Positions 8,074 to 16,966 of a stretch of 64,000 bases of DNA are shown here, in pieces. The first letter of the stretch is position 1; every line of letters starts with the position of its first letter. Below the pieces are notes generated by a model. The model ran no database searches and was not told the origin of the DNA. It saw nothing but the letters and a program-made list of their open reading frames with translations. The stretch is from G965222535 sp965222535 (GTDB lineage: Bacteria; Pseudomonadota; Gammaproteobacteria; HK1). The position numbers were made by a program, and so were the translations under genes. Location of the stretch: contig OZ244957.1 in the NCBI GenBank assembly GCA_965222535.1, positions 310,001 to 374,000 of the forward strand, in the 5' to 3' direction.

Positions 8074-9384
8074 ATGGCGGCACTGAAGGTCGGTTTGTTA
8101 GGAGTGGGAACGGTTGGCGCTGGCACCGTCAATGTGCTGGCGCGCAATCGCAAAGAGATCGCTTGTCGCGCAGGGCGTGAGATAACGGTGCAGCGCGCCT
8201 GCGTGCGTGATATTGCGCGCCCGCGCGGCTGTACGCTGGATGGCATTGCGCTCGACAGCGATCCATTCGCCATCATCAACGATGATGCGATTGAGGTGGT
8301 GGTCGAGCTGATCGGCGGCGTTGATGCGGCGTATCAGTTGATCTGCGCGGCGATCGAAAATGGCAAGCATGTGGTGACGGCGAACAAAGCAGTGCTCGCC
8401 TTGCGCGGCAACGAAATCATCGCCAAAGCGCGTCATCACGGCGTGATCGTCGCTTTTGAAGCGGCGGTGGCTGGCGGCATCCCGATTATCAAAGCCCTCC
8501 GCGAGGGACTGTCTGGCAATCGGATTGACTCGATCGTCGGCATTATTAACGGCACCAGCAACTTTATTCTGAGCGCCATGTACGAGCAGCGGCGTGAATT
8601 CGGCGAGGTGTTAGCAGAAGCGCAGCGGTTAGGTTACGCCGAAGCCGATCCGACAATGGATGTCGGCGGCGTTGATGCAGCGCACAAGTTGACCATTTTG
8701 GCGTCTCTCGCGTTTGGCATCCCGTTACAGTATCCACGGGTCAATGTTGAGGGGATCACCAGCGTTATGCCTGATGATACGCTATTCGCCGACAAATTGG
8801 GCTATCGCATCAAACACCTAGGGATTGCAAAACGGCGCGAAGACGGTATTGAACTGCGCGTACATCCAACACTAGTGCCGCAAAAACACCCCTTGGCGGC
8901 GGTCAACGGGGTGATGAATGCGGTATTGGTGTCAGCCGATGCGGTGGGGCCTACGCTGTATTATGGCAGCGGTGCCGGTGCCGAGCCAACGGCGTCGGCA
9001 GTGGTCGCCGACCTGATCGATGTCGTACGCGCATTGACCATCGCACCACGGGATCGAGTGCCTCATCTGGGGTTTCAGCCAAACGCGATGCGCAACTATC
9101 CGATATTGCCCGCTGGTGACACCGAAACAGCGTTTTACCTGCGCCTTACCGCAATTGACCGCCCCGGCGTACTGGCGCAGATCACCGCCGCTCTCGCTGA
9201 TGCTTTGATCAGCATTGAGGCCGCGTTCCAGCCGGAGCTATCACCAGATGCGGCGAATGCCCGTCTGATTCTGATCACTCATCGCGTACGCGAGGCGCAG
9301 ATCATGCGCGCTATCAAAGACATTGAAAACCTCACAGCGGTGCAGGGGAAAGTGACCCGAATGCGTTTGGAACACTTGAATTAA
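8074..9384 (+). CDS. hom: Homoserine dehydrogenase
   Basis: This 436-residue enzyme is of the monofunctional type. It reduces aspartate semialdehyde to homoserine in threonine/methionine synthesis. Visible features are the NAD(P)-binding GLLGVGTVGAGTV at residues 8-20, VVTANKAVLA near 109, the catalytic-core AAVAGGIPIIKALREGL and the GIINGTSNFIL motif near 158, the YAEADPTMDVGGVDAAHK region with the catalytic Asp/Lys, and a C-terminal ACT domain (about 352-430, starting at FYLRLTAIDRPGVLAQI) for feedback control. The family's frequent partner thrC is not adjacent. GGAGGAG lies 15 bases before the start, rather far. Confidence 0.95.
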   Translation: MAALKVGLLGVGTVGAGTVNVLARNRKEIACRAGREITVQRACVRDIARPRGCTLDGIALDSDPFAIINDDAIEVVVELIGGVDAAYQLICAAIENGKHVVTANKAVLALRGNEIIAKARHHGVIVAFEAAVAGGIPIIKALREGLSGNRIDSIVGIINGTSNFILSAMYEQRREFGEVLAEAQRLGYAEADPTMDVGGVDAAHKLTILASLAFGIPLQYPRVNVEGITSVMPDDTLFADKLGYRIKHLGIAKRREDGIELRVHPTLVPQKHPLAAVNGVMNAVLVSADAVGPTLYYGSGAGAEPTASAVVADLIDVVRALTIAPRDRVPHLGFQPNAMRNYPILPAGDTETAFYLRLTAIDRPGVLAQITAALADALISIEAAFQPELSPDAANARLILITHRVREAQIMRAIKDIENLTAVQGKVTRMRLEHLN

Positions 9385-9569
9385 CGGTATAATCCGTGAT
9401 GGCTGCTGCGCCCCCCCAACGCGCTTACGCCACCGCTGCGCGCAATGCCTTCTGCGCTTCTCGCCGCGGGCACCGCTCAAGGAGCCGATTGGACACTGCC
9501 GAGGTGTCGCTAGGAAGAACGGGGAACACGCTTTTTTTCTGACTTATAACACTTTTCTATTACGCTATC

Positions 9570-10712
9570 ATGGATGCACTTACGTTGCTTGTGCCAGGGC
9601 TTGGGGGTAGCGTTGGCACGGCACCAATAAATACCCAATTCCCGTTGGTGCTCGATGAATTAGCACGCGAGCGGGTATTCGATGCGTGGGCTGTGATGTG
9701 CGCTGCCGGGCACCTGGAGCAGACACTGGTGTGCGGCGCGATTCCGGCGGCGCTGGGTTGCGCTTGGCTCGGTATTGCGCCGGATGACGCCAGCGGCGAC
9801 TGGCCGTTGGCCGGGTTGAGCTGGTTCGCTGATCAACCACCGCTACCACTTGCGAGCACCCCCGGGGGATTCGGCAACAGCGCCCACATGGCGCACCCTG
9901 CGATGCACAGCAAGGGCTGTATTTGCATTGAGCCGGTGCATTTGGAAGCAACCCACAACGGGCTGATGGCGAGCGATCCGCGGGAACTGGCGTTGGCTGA
10001 GGACGAAGCCGAGGCGTTGTCTTTGATAATTGCACCGCTGTGTAACGCGGACGGGATCACCCTCCATACGCCGTCAGCACAGCGTTGGTACCTGACCACA
10101 CCGAGCGCCGTGCGCTTGCAGACGGTCCCGCTGGCGTCAGCGGTGGGGCTGGTTGACGCGGCTTTGCCGCCACAGGGTGAAGACGCCGCGCAATGGATGC
10201 GCTGGTTAAACGAGGTGCAGCTTTCGTGGCACGATTGCGTGGTCAACCAACGGCGCAGCGACCGCGGACAGGCGACGGTCAACAGCGTTTGGCTGAGCGC
10301 CACCGGCTGCCCTTCGGCAGTACCATCCCGCGCCCCGTTGCCGGATGTGGTCAGCACCGATGAGCCCGCCATTACCGGCCTCGCTGCTTGGTGTAACATC
10401 AGCCATCGTGCTTTGGTTGACGGTTATACAGCACTTGAGCGTACAACACCCCCCCAACAGCGCCGTGCGTTGGTGCTTGAGTGCGGTTTGTACCACCCAG
10501 CAAGGACTGGTGATTGGAGTGCTTGGCGTGATAAGCTGAACCAATTCGCAACCGACTGGTTGCAGCCCTTATGGCTTGCCCTCAGGGAGCGCAAACTACA
10601 ATCATTGGAGATTATGGACGAGTGTGGCAGACGACTACAGCTGCGTTCAGGTGCGCGCCGCCGCTGGTGGCGTAGTCGATCGCCGATAGGTTGGTGGAGG
10701 ATCGGAACATGA
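9570..10712 (+). CDS. RpfE-like / cofactor-independent phosphoglycerate-mutase-like protein
   Basis: This 380-residue protein resembles the RpfE-type proteins found beside recJ in xanthomonads and relatives, annotated as phosphoglycerate-mutase-like or regulatory. Matching segments are PGLGGS at the N-terminus, CIEPVHLEATHNGLMASD near residue 115 followed by LALAEDEAEAL, AQRWYL near 170, and the long run from WMRWLNEVQLSWHD to NSVWLSATG. The C-terminus is Arg/Trp-rich. Its biochemical activity is not established. It overlaps recJ by an ATGA stop-start, so the two are translationally coupled, which fits the conserved neighbourhood. Confidence 0.65.
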   Translation: MDALTLLVPGLGGSVGTAPINTQFPLVLDELARERVFDAWAVMCAAGHLEQTLVCGAIPAALGCAWLGIAPDDASGDWPLAGLSWFADQPPLPLASTPGGFGNSAHMAHPAMHSKGCICIEPVHLEATHNGLMASDPRELALAEDEAEALSLIIAPLCNADGITLHTPSAQRWYLTTPSAVRLQTVPLASAVGLVDAALPPQGEDAAQWMRWLNEVQLSWHDCVVNQRRSDRGQATVNSVWLSATGCPSAVPSRAPLPDVVSTDEPAITGLAAWCNISHRALVDGYTALERTTPPQQRRALVLECGLYHPARTGDWSAWRDKLNQFATDWLQPLWLALRERKLQSLEIMDECGRRLQLRSGARRRWWRSRSPIGWWRIGT

Positions 10713-12436
10713 AAATCATACGAAGAGAAATTCCAACTCTGGCACCGAACTACTTGCCGCATCATCATCGGGTGTTGCGCCGTATTTTCGCCGCCCGGCA
10801 TGTGAGCGATGAGAGCGAACTGGATCTGTCGTTAGCGCGACTACCCAATTTCGAGCTGCTGCGCGGCATCCAAAGCGCCGTTGATATCCTAAGCACGGCA
10901 CTCGCCGAACAGCACACGATGTTAATCCTCGCCGACTATGACGTGGATGGTGCCACCGGCTGCGTGGTGCTAATGCGTGGCTTACGTAGGTGCGGGGCAC
11001 GCCAGATCGATTACCTAGTGCCCGATCGGCAGCGCCACGGGTATGGGCTAAGTCCAGAGATCGCCGCCCTGATTGTGCAACGCCAACCGGATGTGCTGAT
11101 CACCACCGATAACGGTATCACCAGCATCACCGGGGTCGACATCGTACGTCGCGCTGGCATCCGCGTGATCATCACCGACCATCACCTGCCCGGCGCAACC
11201 CTGCCGTCAGCGCACGCGATCATCAATCCCAATCAGCCGCAGGATGCGTTTCCGTCAAAGTCGATCGCCGGCGTTGGGGTCGCATTTTATCTGCTGATTG
11301 CACTGCGTGCGCATTTGCGCGAAGCGGGTTGGTTTGCCGAGCAGCAGCTTGCTGAGCCCAAGCTGTCGGCACTGCTCGACCTAGTGGCGCTCGGTACGGT
11401 AGCCGATGTGGTACCGCTCGATCACACCAACCGCATCTTCGTTGATCACGGCTTGCGGCGCATTCGCGCCGGCAAATGCTGTGCCGGAATCAGCGCCATC
11501 ATTCAGATCGCACGGCGCGCACCACACCGCTTATTGAGCCGCGATCTGGGGTTCTTCATTGCGCCGCGATTGAATGCCGCGGGGCGCATGGCGAATATGC
11601 GCCGTGGGATCGAATGCCTGCTATGCGACGACTTCAATCAGGCACTCGTCATCGCCGCTGAGCTGGATGGACTCAACGCTAAACGTCAGGCGACAGAGGG
11701 GGAGATGCGTTCCAGCATTGAGCAATGGCTGCAACGGTTGGATCGCTCAGCGCCCGATCGCCGTCAAGCCAGCGTGTGTATCTACCGCGAGGATTGGCAT
11801 CCTGGCATTATCGGGATATTGGCGTCGCGCATAAAGGACCGTATTGCGCGACCGGTGATAGCCTTTGCGCCCAATGGTGATGGCAGCCTGAAGGGCTCAG
11901 GGCGCTCGGTATCGAGTATCAATATCCGCGATGCGATCGATGCAGTCAATCGCCAACACCCCGGGATGGTCGATCACTTTGGCGGTCATGCGATGGCGGC
12001 TGGACTGACCATCAAGGCGGATACGCTGGAAGGTTTTGCAGCGGCTTTTGACACTATCGTCGATGCACAACTCAGCGCCGCCGATCGCGAGGGCTATATA
12101 TTCAGCGATGGACCGTTGCAGGCGTCGGATCGGAACATCGAAATGGCACACCGGGTGCAATCCGCTGCGCCGTGGGGACAGGGATTTGACGAACCGGTTT
12201 TTGATGATAACTTTGCCGTGATCGCGCGTCGCGTGGTCGGCGAAAAACATCTCAAGCTGCGCTTAAAGGATACGCCGGGGATACCGCCGGTGCCGGCACT
12301 GGCATTTAACGCGGCGCATCGCAGAGACTTGGTCAGCGCCGATCGCTTACACATTGCCTATCGCCTGCGCATCAACCATTATCGCGGCGAAAGCGCCTTC
12401 GAGCTGTGCATTGAACACGCGGAAAAAATCGTTTAG
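10709..12436 (+). CDS. recJ: Single-stranded-DNA-specific 5'-3' exonuclease RecJ
   Basis: This 575-residue DHH-family nuclease acts in RecF-pathway recombination, mismatch repair and base-excision repair. Motifs present are LILADYDVDGATG (DHH motif I), the VLITTDNGI segment, ITDHHLPG with the DHH triad, NPNQP, the LVALGTVADVVPL motif, the APRLNAAGRM motif, and the DHHA1 signature GGHAMAAGL near residue 425. An OB-fold C-terminal domain follows. The ATG at 10709 has GGTGGAGG at 10693-10700 in front and overlaps the preceding stop; a TTG at 10691 is the only longer option. Confidence 0.95.
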   Translation: MKIIRREIPTLAPNYLPHHHRVLRRIFAARHVSDESELDLSLARLPNFELLRGIQSAVDILSTALAEQHTMLILADYDVDGATGCVVLMRGLRRCGARQIDYLVPDRQRHGYGLSPEIAALIVQRQPDVLITTDNGITSITGVDIVRRAGIRVIITDHHLPGATLPSAHAIINPNQPQDAFPSKSIAGVGVAFYLLIALRAHLREAGWFAEQQLAEPKLSALLDLVALGTVADVVPLDHTNRIFVDHGLRRIRAGKCCAGISAIIQIARRAPHRLLSRDLGFFIAPRLNAAGRMANMRRGIECLLCDDFNQALVIAAELDGLNAKRQATEGEMRSSIEQWLQRLDRSAPDRRQASVCIYREDWHPGIIGILASRIKDRIARPVIAFAPNGDGSLKGSGRSVSSINIRDAIDAVNRQHPGMVDHFGGHAMAAGLTIKADTLEGFAAAFDTIVDAQLSAADREGYIFSDGPLQASDRNIEMAHRVQSAAPWGQGFDEPVFDDNFAVIARRVVGEKHLKLRLKDTPGIPPVPALAFNAAHRRDLVSADRLHIAYRLRINHYRGESAFELCIEHAEKIV

Positions 12437-12481
12437 GCGATGTTCGCACCAAAGCCGGCTGAAGGAGGAGTACCAGACGCC

Positions 12482-13009
12482 ATGAATGGGATTGCGATGA
12501 TGGGCGTCTTGGGTGCCCTCTGGGGAGGCGCTGGGATTACCGCATTGCTGCTCAGCGCGGTGATCCGGTTGAGCACTGTTAGCATTGAAATAATGGCATT
12601 TGAGATCAACAACTACCACTTAACGCTGCTGGCGTTGAATGTCGCGTTCATGGCCTACAGCGAGGGATACCGCGGGTTTCAGTGCAGTTTCGCGCCACGC
12701 GCCGCGGCGCGCATGCGTTACCTACTGCATCATCCGCGCCCCCTGAGGGTACTGCTGGCACCTTTATTCTGTATGAGCTTTTTTGATGCGCCGCGGCAAC
12801 GGTTGTGGGTCAGCTATGGCCTGACCTGTGCTATTGTGTGTATGATAATTATGGTTCATTACGCGCTGGCACAACCGTGGCGCGGAATCGTTGATGCCGG
12901 TGTCGTAGTTGGGCTGATTTGGGGGTTGCTGAGCTTCCTTGTGGCATCGTGGCGGGCACTGACGCGCAGCGATTACTCGATCTCGCCAGAATTGCTGGCG
13001 GGGCATTGA
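12482..13009 (+). CDS. Conserved inner-membrane protein of unknown function
   Basis: This is a 175-residue protein with about four hydrophobic helices, near residues 5-30, 38-58, 108-130 and 135-155. The conserved-looking core runs from YRGFQCSFAPRAAARM to LLAPLFCMSFF, followed by QPWRGIVDAGVVVGLIWG. This resembles a hypothetical family I associate with gammaproteobacteria, but no function is known to me. I chose the ATG at 12482 because GAAGGAGGAG lies 11 bases before it; an ATG at 12440 lacks a ribosome-binding site. It follows recJ closely and may be the third gene of that operon. Confidence 0.6.
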   Translation: MNGIAMMGVLGALWGGAGITALLLSAVIRLSTVSIEIMAFEINNYHLTLLALNVAFMAYSEGYRGFQCSFAPRAAARMRYLLHHPRPLRVLLAPLFCMSFFDAPRQRLWVSYGLTCAIVCMIIMVHYALAQPWRGIVDAGVVVGLIWGLLSFLVASWRALTRSDYSISPELLAGH

Positions 13010-13033
13010 CAACAAGCCAAGAACGCCGCGACA

Positions 13034-13500
13034 AATCTGAAGCGTTATTTAATCCTGAAAAAACAAGCTGCGCTTGCTTTTTCAGGAGAATAAGGAGGGT
13101 AAGGACGTTTATATTGGGGGAAGGGTAAAAGCGTGTTTTAACCTGCCTGAACGCTTTACCCCCTTCCCCCAAACCCCTATCCCCAGTATCTCCTGCGCCT
13201 TCGCCTCAGCGCCCTGCATGGCCGAGGGCTTCGGGCGGCGCTCTGGAAAAGGGCTGAGGGCAGTGCTCTGGAATCTGAAGCGTTATTTAATCCTGAAAAA
13301 CAAGCTGCGCTTGCTTTTCAGGAGAATAAGGAGGGTAAGGACGTTTATATTGAGGGAAGGGTGAAGGCGTGTTTTAACCTGCCTGAACGCTTTACCCCCT
13401 TCCCCCAAACCCCTATCCCCAGTATCTCCTGCGCCTTCGCCTCAGCGCCCTGCATGGCCGAGGGCTTCGGGCGGTGCTCTGGAAAAGGGCTGAGGGCGAG
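13034..13500. repeat. Tandem duplication (2 x ~238 bp) of a hairpin/core-repeat composite
   Basis: Copy 1 (13034-13271) and copy 2 (13272-13500) are nearly identical. Each contains a hairpin (CCTGAAAAACAAGC against GCTTGCTTTTCAGG), AGAATAAGGAGGGTAAGGAC, and the core palindrome TATTGGGGGAAGGG against CCCTTCCCCCAAACCCC. A third, diverged copy lies at 34748-34945. The gap 13010-13736 holds nothing else that I recognise. Confidence 0.85.
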
Positions 13501-13736
13501 GCTTTGAGATGAGAGCATGACAATAGCCCTTTCCTGCATCTTCAAGTAGCATGAGTATAACAAAACAGCCGATAAGCCATCGATGGATAACCCGACGCCA
13601 ATCGCCCTCAGGAGGCCTCTCTTTTGCAACTCGCCGCGCTGAGTTTGTTGCGCTTCGCTGTATGGCCATGCCCTTGATAACGCGACACTGGTCGATCCGC
13701 CAAAGGGTTGTCGGTGGCCTGATAACGGGATGACAG

Positions 13737-14669
13737 ATGGACCACGGGTTAGCGATGCTATTGGTGGTGGTGGTGGTGCTATTGCTGCTGTGGCTCGGCA
13801 TTACTATCGGGTATCGCTTCTGGGTGCAGCGCGCCGCGCTTGACGACAATCGCTGGACGGATGACGCCAGCGCCGCGGAAGAGATATTCGGACAGCGTGC
13901 ACCGCTTGATGCAACCGATCACCTTGACATAGCTCAAGCTTTGACTGACCCGGCACCTCATCGCGCAGCGCCCGTCGCACCAGACGATGCTGGCGTCCCC
14001 AGCACTACCGCACCGCGGTGCACGCAGCAGCCGATGCAGCGCACGCCAGACGCACTCGCCGGCCTGCGTGCGACGCCCGACGATGCTGCCAGCGTTGGTC
14101 GTGGCGGTTTGCCGATGCGCACGCCGGTTAATGCGCGCATCTTGCAGTTACCACCCCTATTGGCTTTTGCAAAGGCCAAATCCGGCGGCAGTGCGGATGA
14201 AAACAGCGCGGCGCACGGTGGCGGCGCTTCCTTGGCGCAGCCGCCGGTGTTGTCGGTATTGTTGTTGCCGCAATCGGGACCGAGTCTTGATGGCAGCCTG
14301 ACGTTAGCGGCATTGAAATCTCAGCAGATGATCCTTGGTAGAGATCAATTCTACCACCGCTATGCTGGCAGCGCCGAGTTGGATGGTATGTTGCTCTTCA
14401 GCGCCGCGCAACTTGAGCCGCCGGGGAGCTTGAACCATGCGGCGCTGGAAAATGCGGCGATTCCCGGCATGGTGTTGTTCATCGGTTTGGCGCAGGCGGT
14501 ACAAGCGGACGTTGCGTTGGATGCGATGATCCAAACCGCAGGTGCGTTAGCAAAGCAGCTTAACGCGGTGGTTTGCGATGCTAACCGCACCAACCTGACA
14601 TTACAGTCGGTCAACTACATGCGCCAACAGATCAACGAATTCACGCGCCGTCAGTTGTTGGTGTCGTGA
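13737..14669 (+). CDS. zipA: Cell division protein ZipA
   Basis: This 310-residue protein tethers FtsZ to the inner membrane at the division site. A single N-terminal TM helix (about residues 6-26, LLVVVVVLLLLWLGITIGY) is followed by an acidic, then Pro/Ala-rich linker (about 30-165). The C-terminal FtsZ-binding domain (about 175-305) has LTLAALKSQQMILGRDQFYH, GMLLFSAAQLEPPGSLNH, GMVLFIGLAQ and a helix near the end (QQINEFTRRQ). The linker is weakly conserved, as in all ZipA proteins. The position immediately upstream of ligA is the classical gammaproteobacterial order and supports the call strongly. Confidence 0.9.
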   Translation: MDHGLAMLLVVVVVLLLLWLGITIGYRFWVQRAALDDNRWTDDASAAEEIFGQRAPLDATDHLDIAQALTDPAPHRAAPVAPDDAGVPSTTAPRCTQQPMQRTPDALAGLRATPDDAASVGRGGLPMRTPVNARILQLPPLLAFAKAKSGGSADENSAAHGGGASLAQPPVLSVLLLPQSGPSLDGSLTLAALKSQQMILGRDQFYHRYAGSAELDGMLLFSAAQLEPPGSLNHAALENAAIPGMVLFIGLAQAVQADVALDAMIQTAGALAKQLNAVVCDANRTNLTLQSVNYMRQQINEFTRRQLLVS

Positions 14670-14835
14670 GTGTTACACCTCGTCGCCAGACGCATCTTTG
14701 AATCTGGCTCCACACCCCGAGGCACTGCTGTTGGCCTTTCCCCTTGGCTTAGGGCTTGCGGGCGGTCGCCAACTGGCGCGCTTCAAGCCAATGCATCCCA
14801 ACCACAGCGCAACATGACGACGATGGCGACTGACG

Positions 14836-16959
14836 ATGGCGACTGACGCCGGCATTGATAATCACCCGCCGCCCGCCGCACCGCAACGCATTGAGCAGCT
14901 GCGCCAGCAGATAGAGCATCATAGCGATCTCTATTACAATCACCCCGAACGCCATGACCGCGAAGGCATTCCAGATGCTGCATTTGACGTCCTGCTGCGC
15001 GAGCTTGAAGCCCTAGAGCAGCAATACCCCGCGTTGTGCACGACAACCTCACCGACGCAACGCGTCGGTGCGCATCCGCTTGACGCTTTCAGCACCGTTA
15101 CGCATCACTCGCCGATGCTGTCGCTCGGCAATGTTTTCAGCGAATCGGAATTACAGGCTTTTGTTGAGCGCACCGCGCATTTGATAGGCGATGATCAGCG
15201 GCGGGTAGTAGTTGTTGGAGAGCCAAAACTGGATGGGCTGGCGATTAATCTGACCTATCGCCGCGGTGCACTGGCGTACGCCGCAACGCGTGGTGATGGT
15301 AGCGTTGGGGAGGATGTAACCACCAATGTACGCACCATCCGCGGGTTGCCGCTGCGTCTGAAGGGCGCGCCAGAGGCGCTGCCGGCGTTATTGGAGGTAC
15401 GTGCTGAAGTGGTGATCCCGCACGCCGATTTTGCGCGCATGAATCAACAGCGCGAGCAGGTTGGGGAAAAAATCTTCGCCAACCCGCGCAATGCGGCGGC
15501 GGGTAGCTTGCGCCAGTTGGATCCGAAAATATGTAGCCAACGTCCGCTGCGCTTGTTTTGCCACGGCATCGGTAGCGTTGAGGGTGAGCCTGATGCTCAA
15601 GATGGGGATGGGGATGGGGATGAAGGTGGGGCGGGGCGCTGGTCGCGCAACAGCCATAGCGACATCATGCAAATGCTGCAAAAATGGCACCTGCCGGTGA
15701 TCCGCGAGCAGCAGTTGCTGACGCACCGGGTGGAGGACTTGCTGCGCTATGCACGGGCACTTGAAGCACGGCGGCAGCGGCTTGACTATGCCATCGACGG
15801 GGTCGTCTTCAAACTCAATTCAATAGCGTTGCGTAAACGTTTGGGAGCAGCCTCACGTGCGCCGCGCTGGGCGATTGCGTATAAGTTCGCCGCACTCGAA
15901 GCGCAGACCACGGTGCAGCGCATCGAGGCGCAAGTCGGACGCAGCGGCATTTTGACGCCGGTCGCACGGCTTGCGCCGGTAGCGGTTGGCGGGGTCACGG
16001 TAACCAACGCCAGCTTGCACAATCAGGACGAGCTCGATCGCAAAGACGTGCGCGTTGGCGATACGGTGGTGGTACGCCGCGCCGGGGATGTGATCCCCGA
16101 GCTGGCGCGCGTATTACTCCAATACCGACCTGCCGGTGCGCTACCGTATCGCTTGCCGCAACAGTGCCCGGTATGCGGCGGCGTGACACAGCGCGATGGC
16201 ACCGCAGCGGCGCTGCGCTGCGTCGCTGGACTGTCCTGCAAGGCGCAGTTTAAACAGTCGATTCGCCATTTCGCCAGTCGCACCGCGCTCGATATTGATG
16301 GTCTTGGCCGTAAGCTGATTGACCAACTGGTCGATCATGACGCAGTGCAGACGATCGCCGGGCTGTACCGGCTGTCGCACGAGACGCTCGCGATGCTGCC
16401 GCGGATGGGCGACAAATCTGCTGCTAACCTGATCAGCGCCATTAACCGCAGTCAGGATACCCGCCTTGAACGCTTGCTGTATGGGCTTGGTATTCGCGAT
16501 GTAGGTGAAAGCACGGCACTGGCACTGGCCAGTGCTTTTGGTACCTTGGAAGCAATCCAAAGCGCAAACCTTGAGGCGTTGCAGCAGGTGCCCGATGTGG
16601 GACCGGTGGCGGCAACGCATATCCATGACTACTTCAACTCGCCCGCCAATAGGGCGAGCATCGCTGATCTGCTGCGCTACATTCGTTACCCGAGCGCCGC
16701 TCCCCGCTCTATACGCCACGGTGCATTGTCGGGCAAGACGGTAGTGCTTAGCGGTACCTTAGCGGTGTTCGACCGCGCAACGGCTAAAAAACGCCTGCAA
16801 CAATTCGGCGCTAAGGTTGCAACATCGGTATCAGCGAATACCGATTTCCTCGTTGTCGGCGATAACCCAGGTGCCAAGTTGATCAAAGCCGAAGCGCTGG
16901 GTGTCGCGATCGTCGATCAAGTGAAACTCCTTGAGTGGTTCGTTGATAACCCCAAGTAA
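14836..16959 (+). CDS. ligA: NAD-dependent DNA ligase
   Basis: This 707-residue enzyme seals nicks in replication and repair. Domains in order are domain Ia (about 10-75, with YYNHPERHD), adenylation with the nucleophilic lysine in EPKLDGLAI near 134, the OB fold starting at TVQRIEAQVGRSGILTPVA, a four-Cys zinc finger (CPVCGG ... CVAGLSC), helix-hairpin-helix repeats, and a C-terminal BRCT domain (about 630-707, GKTVVLSGTLAVFDRA). It is longer than the usual ~670 because of an Asp/Gly insert near residues 253-270 coded by a GGGGAT simple repeat. It ends eight bases before polA and is in line with zipA. Confidence 0.96.
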   Translation: MATDAGIDNHPPPAAPQRIEQLRQQIEHHSDLYYNHPERHDREGIPDAAFDVLLRELEALEQQYPALCTTTSPTQRVGAHPLDAFSTVTHHSPMLSLGNVFSESELQAFVERTAHLIGDDQRRVVVVGEPKLDGLAINLTYRRGALAYAATRGDGSVGEDVTTNVRTIRGLPLRLKGAPEALPALLEVRAEVVIPHADFARMNQQREQVGEKIFANPRNAAAGSLRQLDPKICSQRPLRLFCHGIGSVEGEPDAQDGDGDGDEGGAGRWSRNSHSDIMQMLQKWHLPVIREQQLLTHRVEDLLRYARALEARRQRLDYAIDGVVFKLNSIALRKRLGAASRAPRWAIAYKFAALEAQTTVQRIEAQVGRSGILTPVARLAPVAVGGVTVTNASLHNQDELDRKDVRVGDTVVVRRAGDVIPELARVLLQYRPAGALPYRLPQQCPVCGGVTQRDGTAAALRCVAGLSCKAQFKQSIRHFASRTALDIDGLGRKLIDQLVDHDAVQTIAGLYRLSHETLAMLPRMGDKSAANLISAINRSQDTRLERLLYGLGIRDVGESTALALASAFGTLEAIQSANLEALQQVPDVGPVAATHIHDYFNSPANRASIADLLRYIRYPSAAPRSIRHGALSGKTVVLSGTLAVFDRATAKKRLQQFGAKVATSVSANTDFLVVGDNPGAKLIKAEALGVAIVDQVKLLEWFVDNPK

Positions 16960-16966
16960 CGATCGG

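Noticed and set aside
13074..13364. Small proteins inside the 13 kb tandem duplication
   Set aside because: Both copies give similar frames only because the DNA is duplicated; they cross the hairpin and core palindrome and lack homology.
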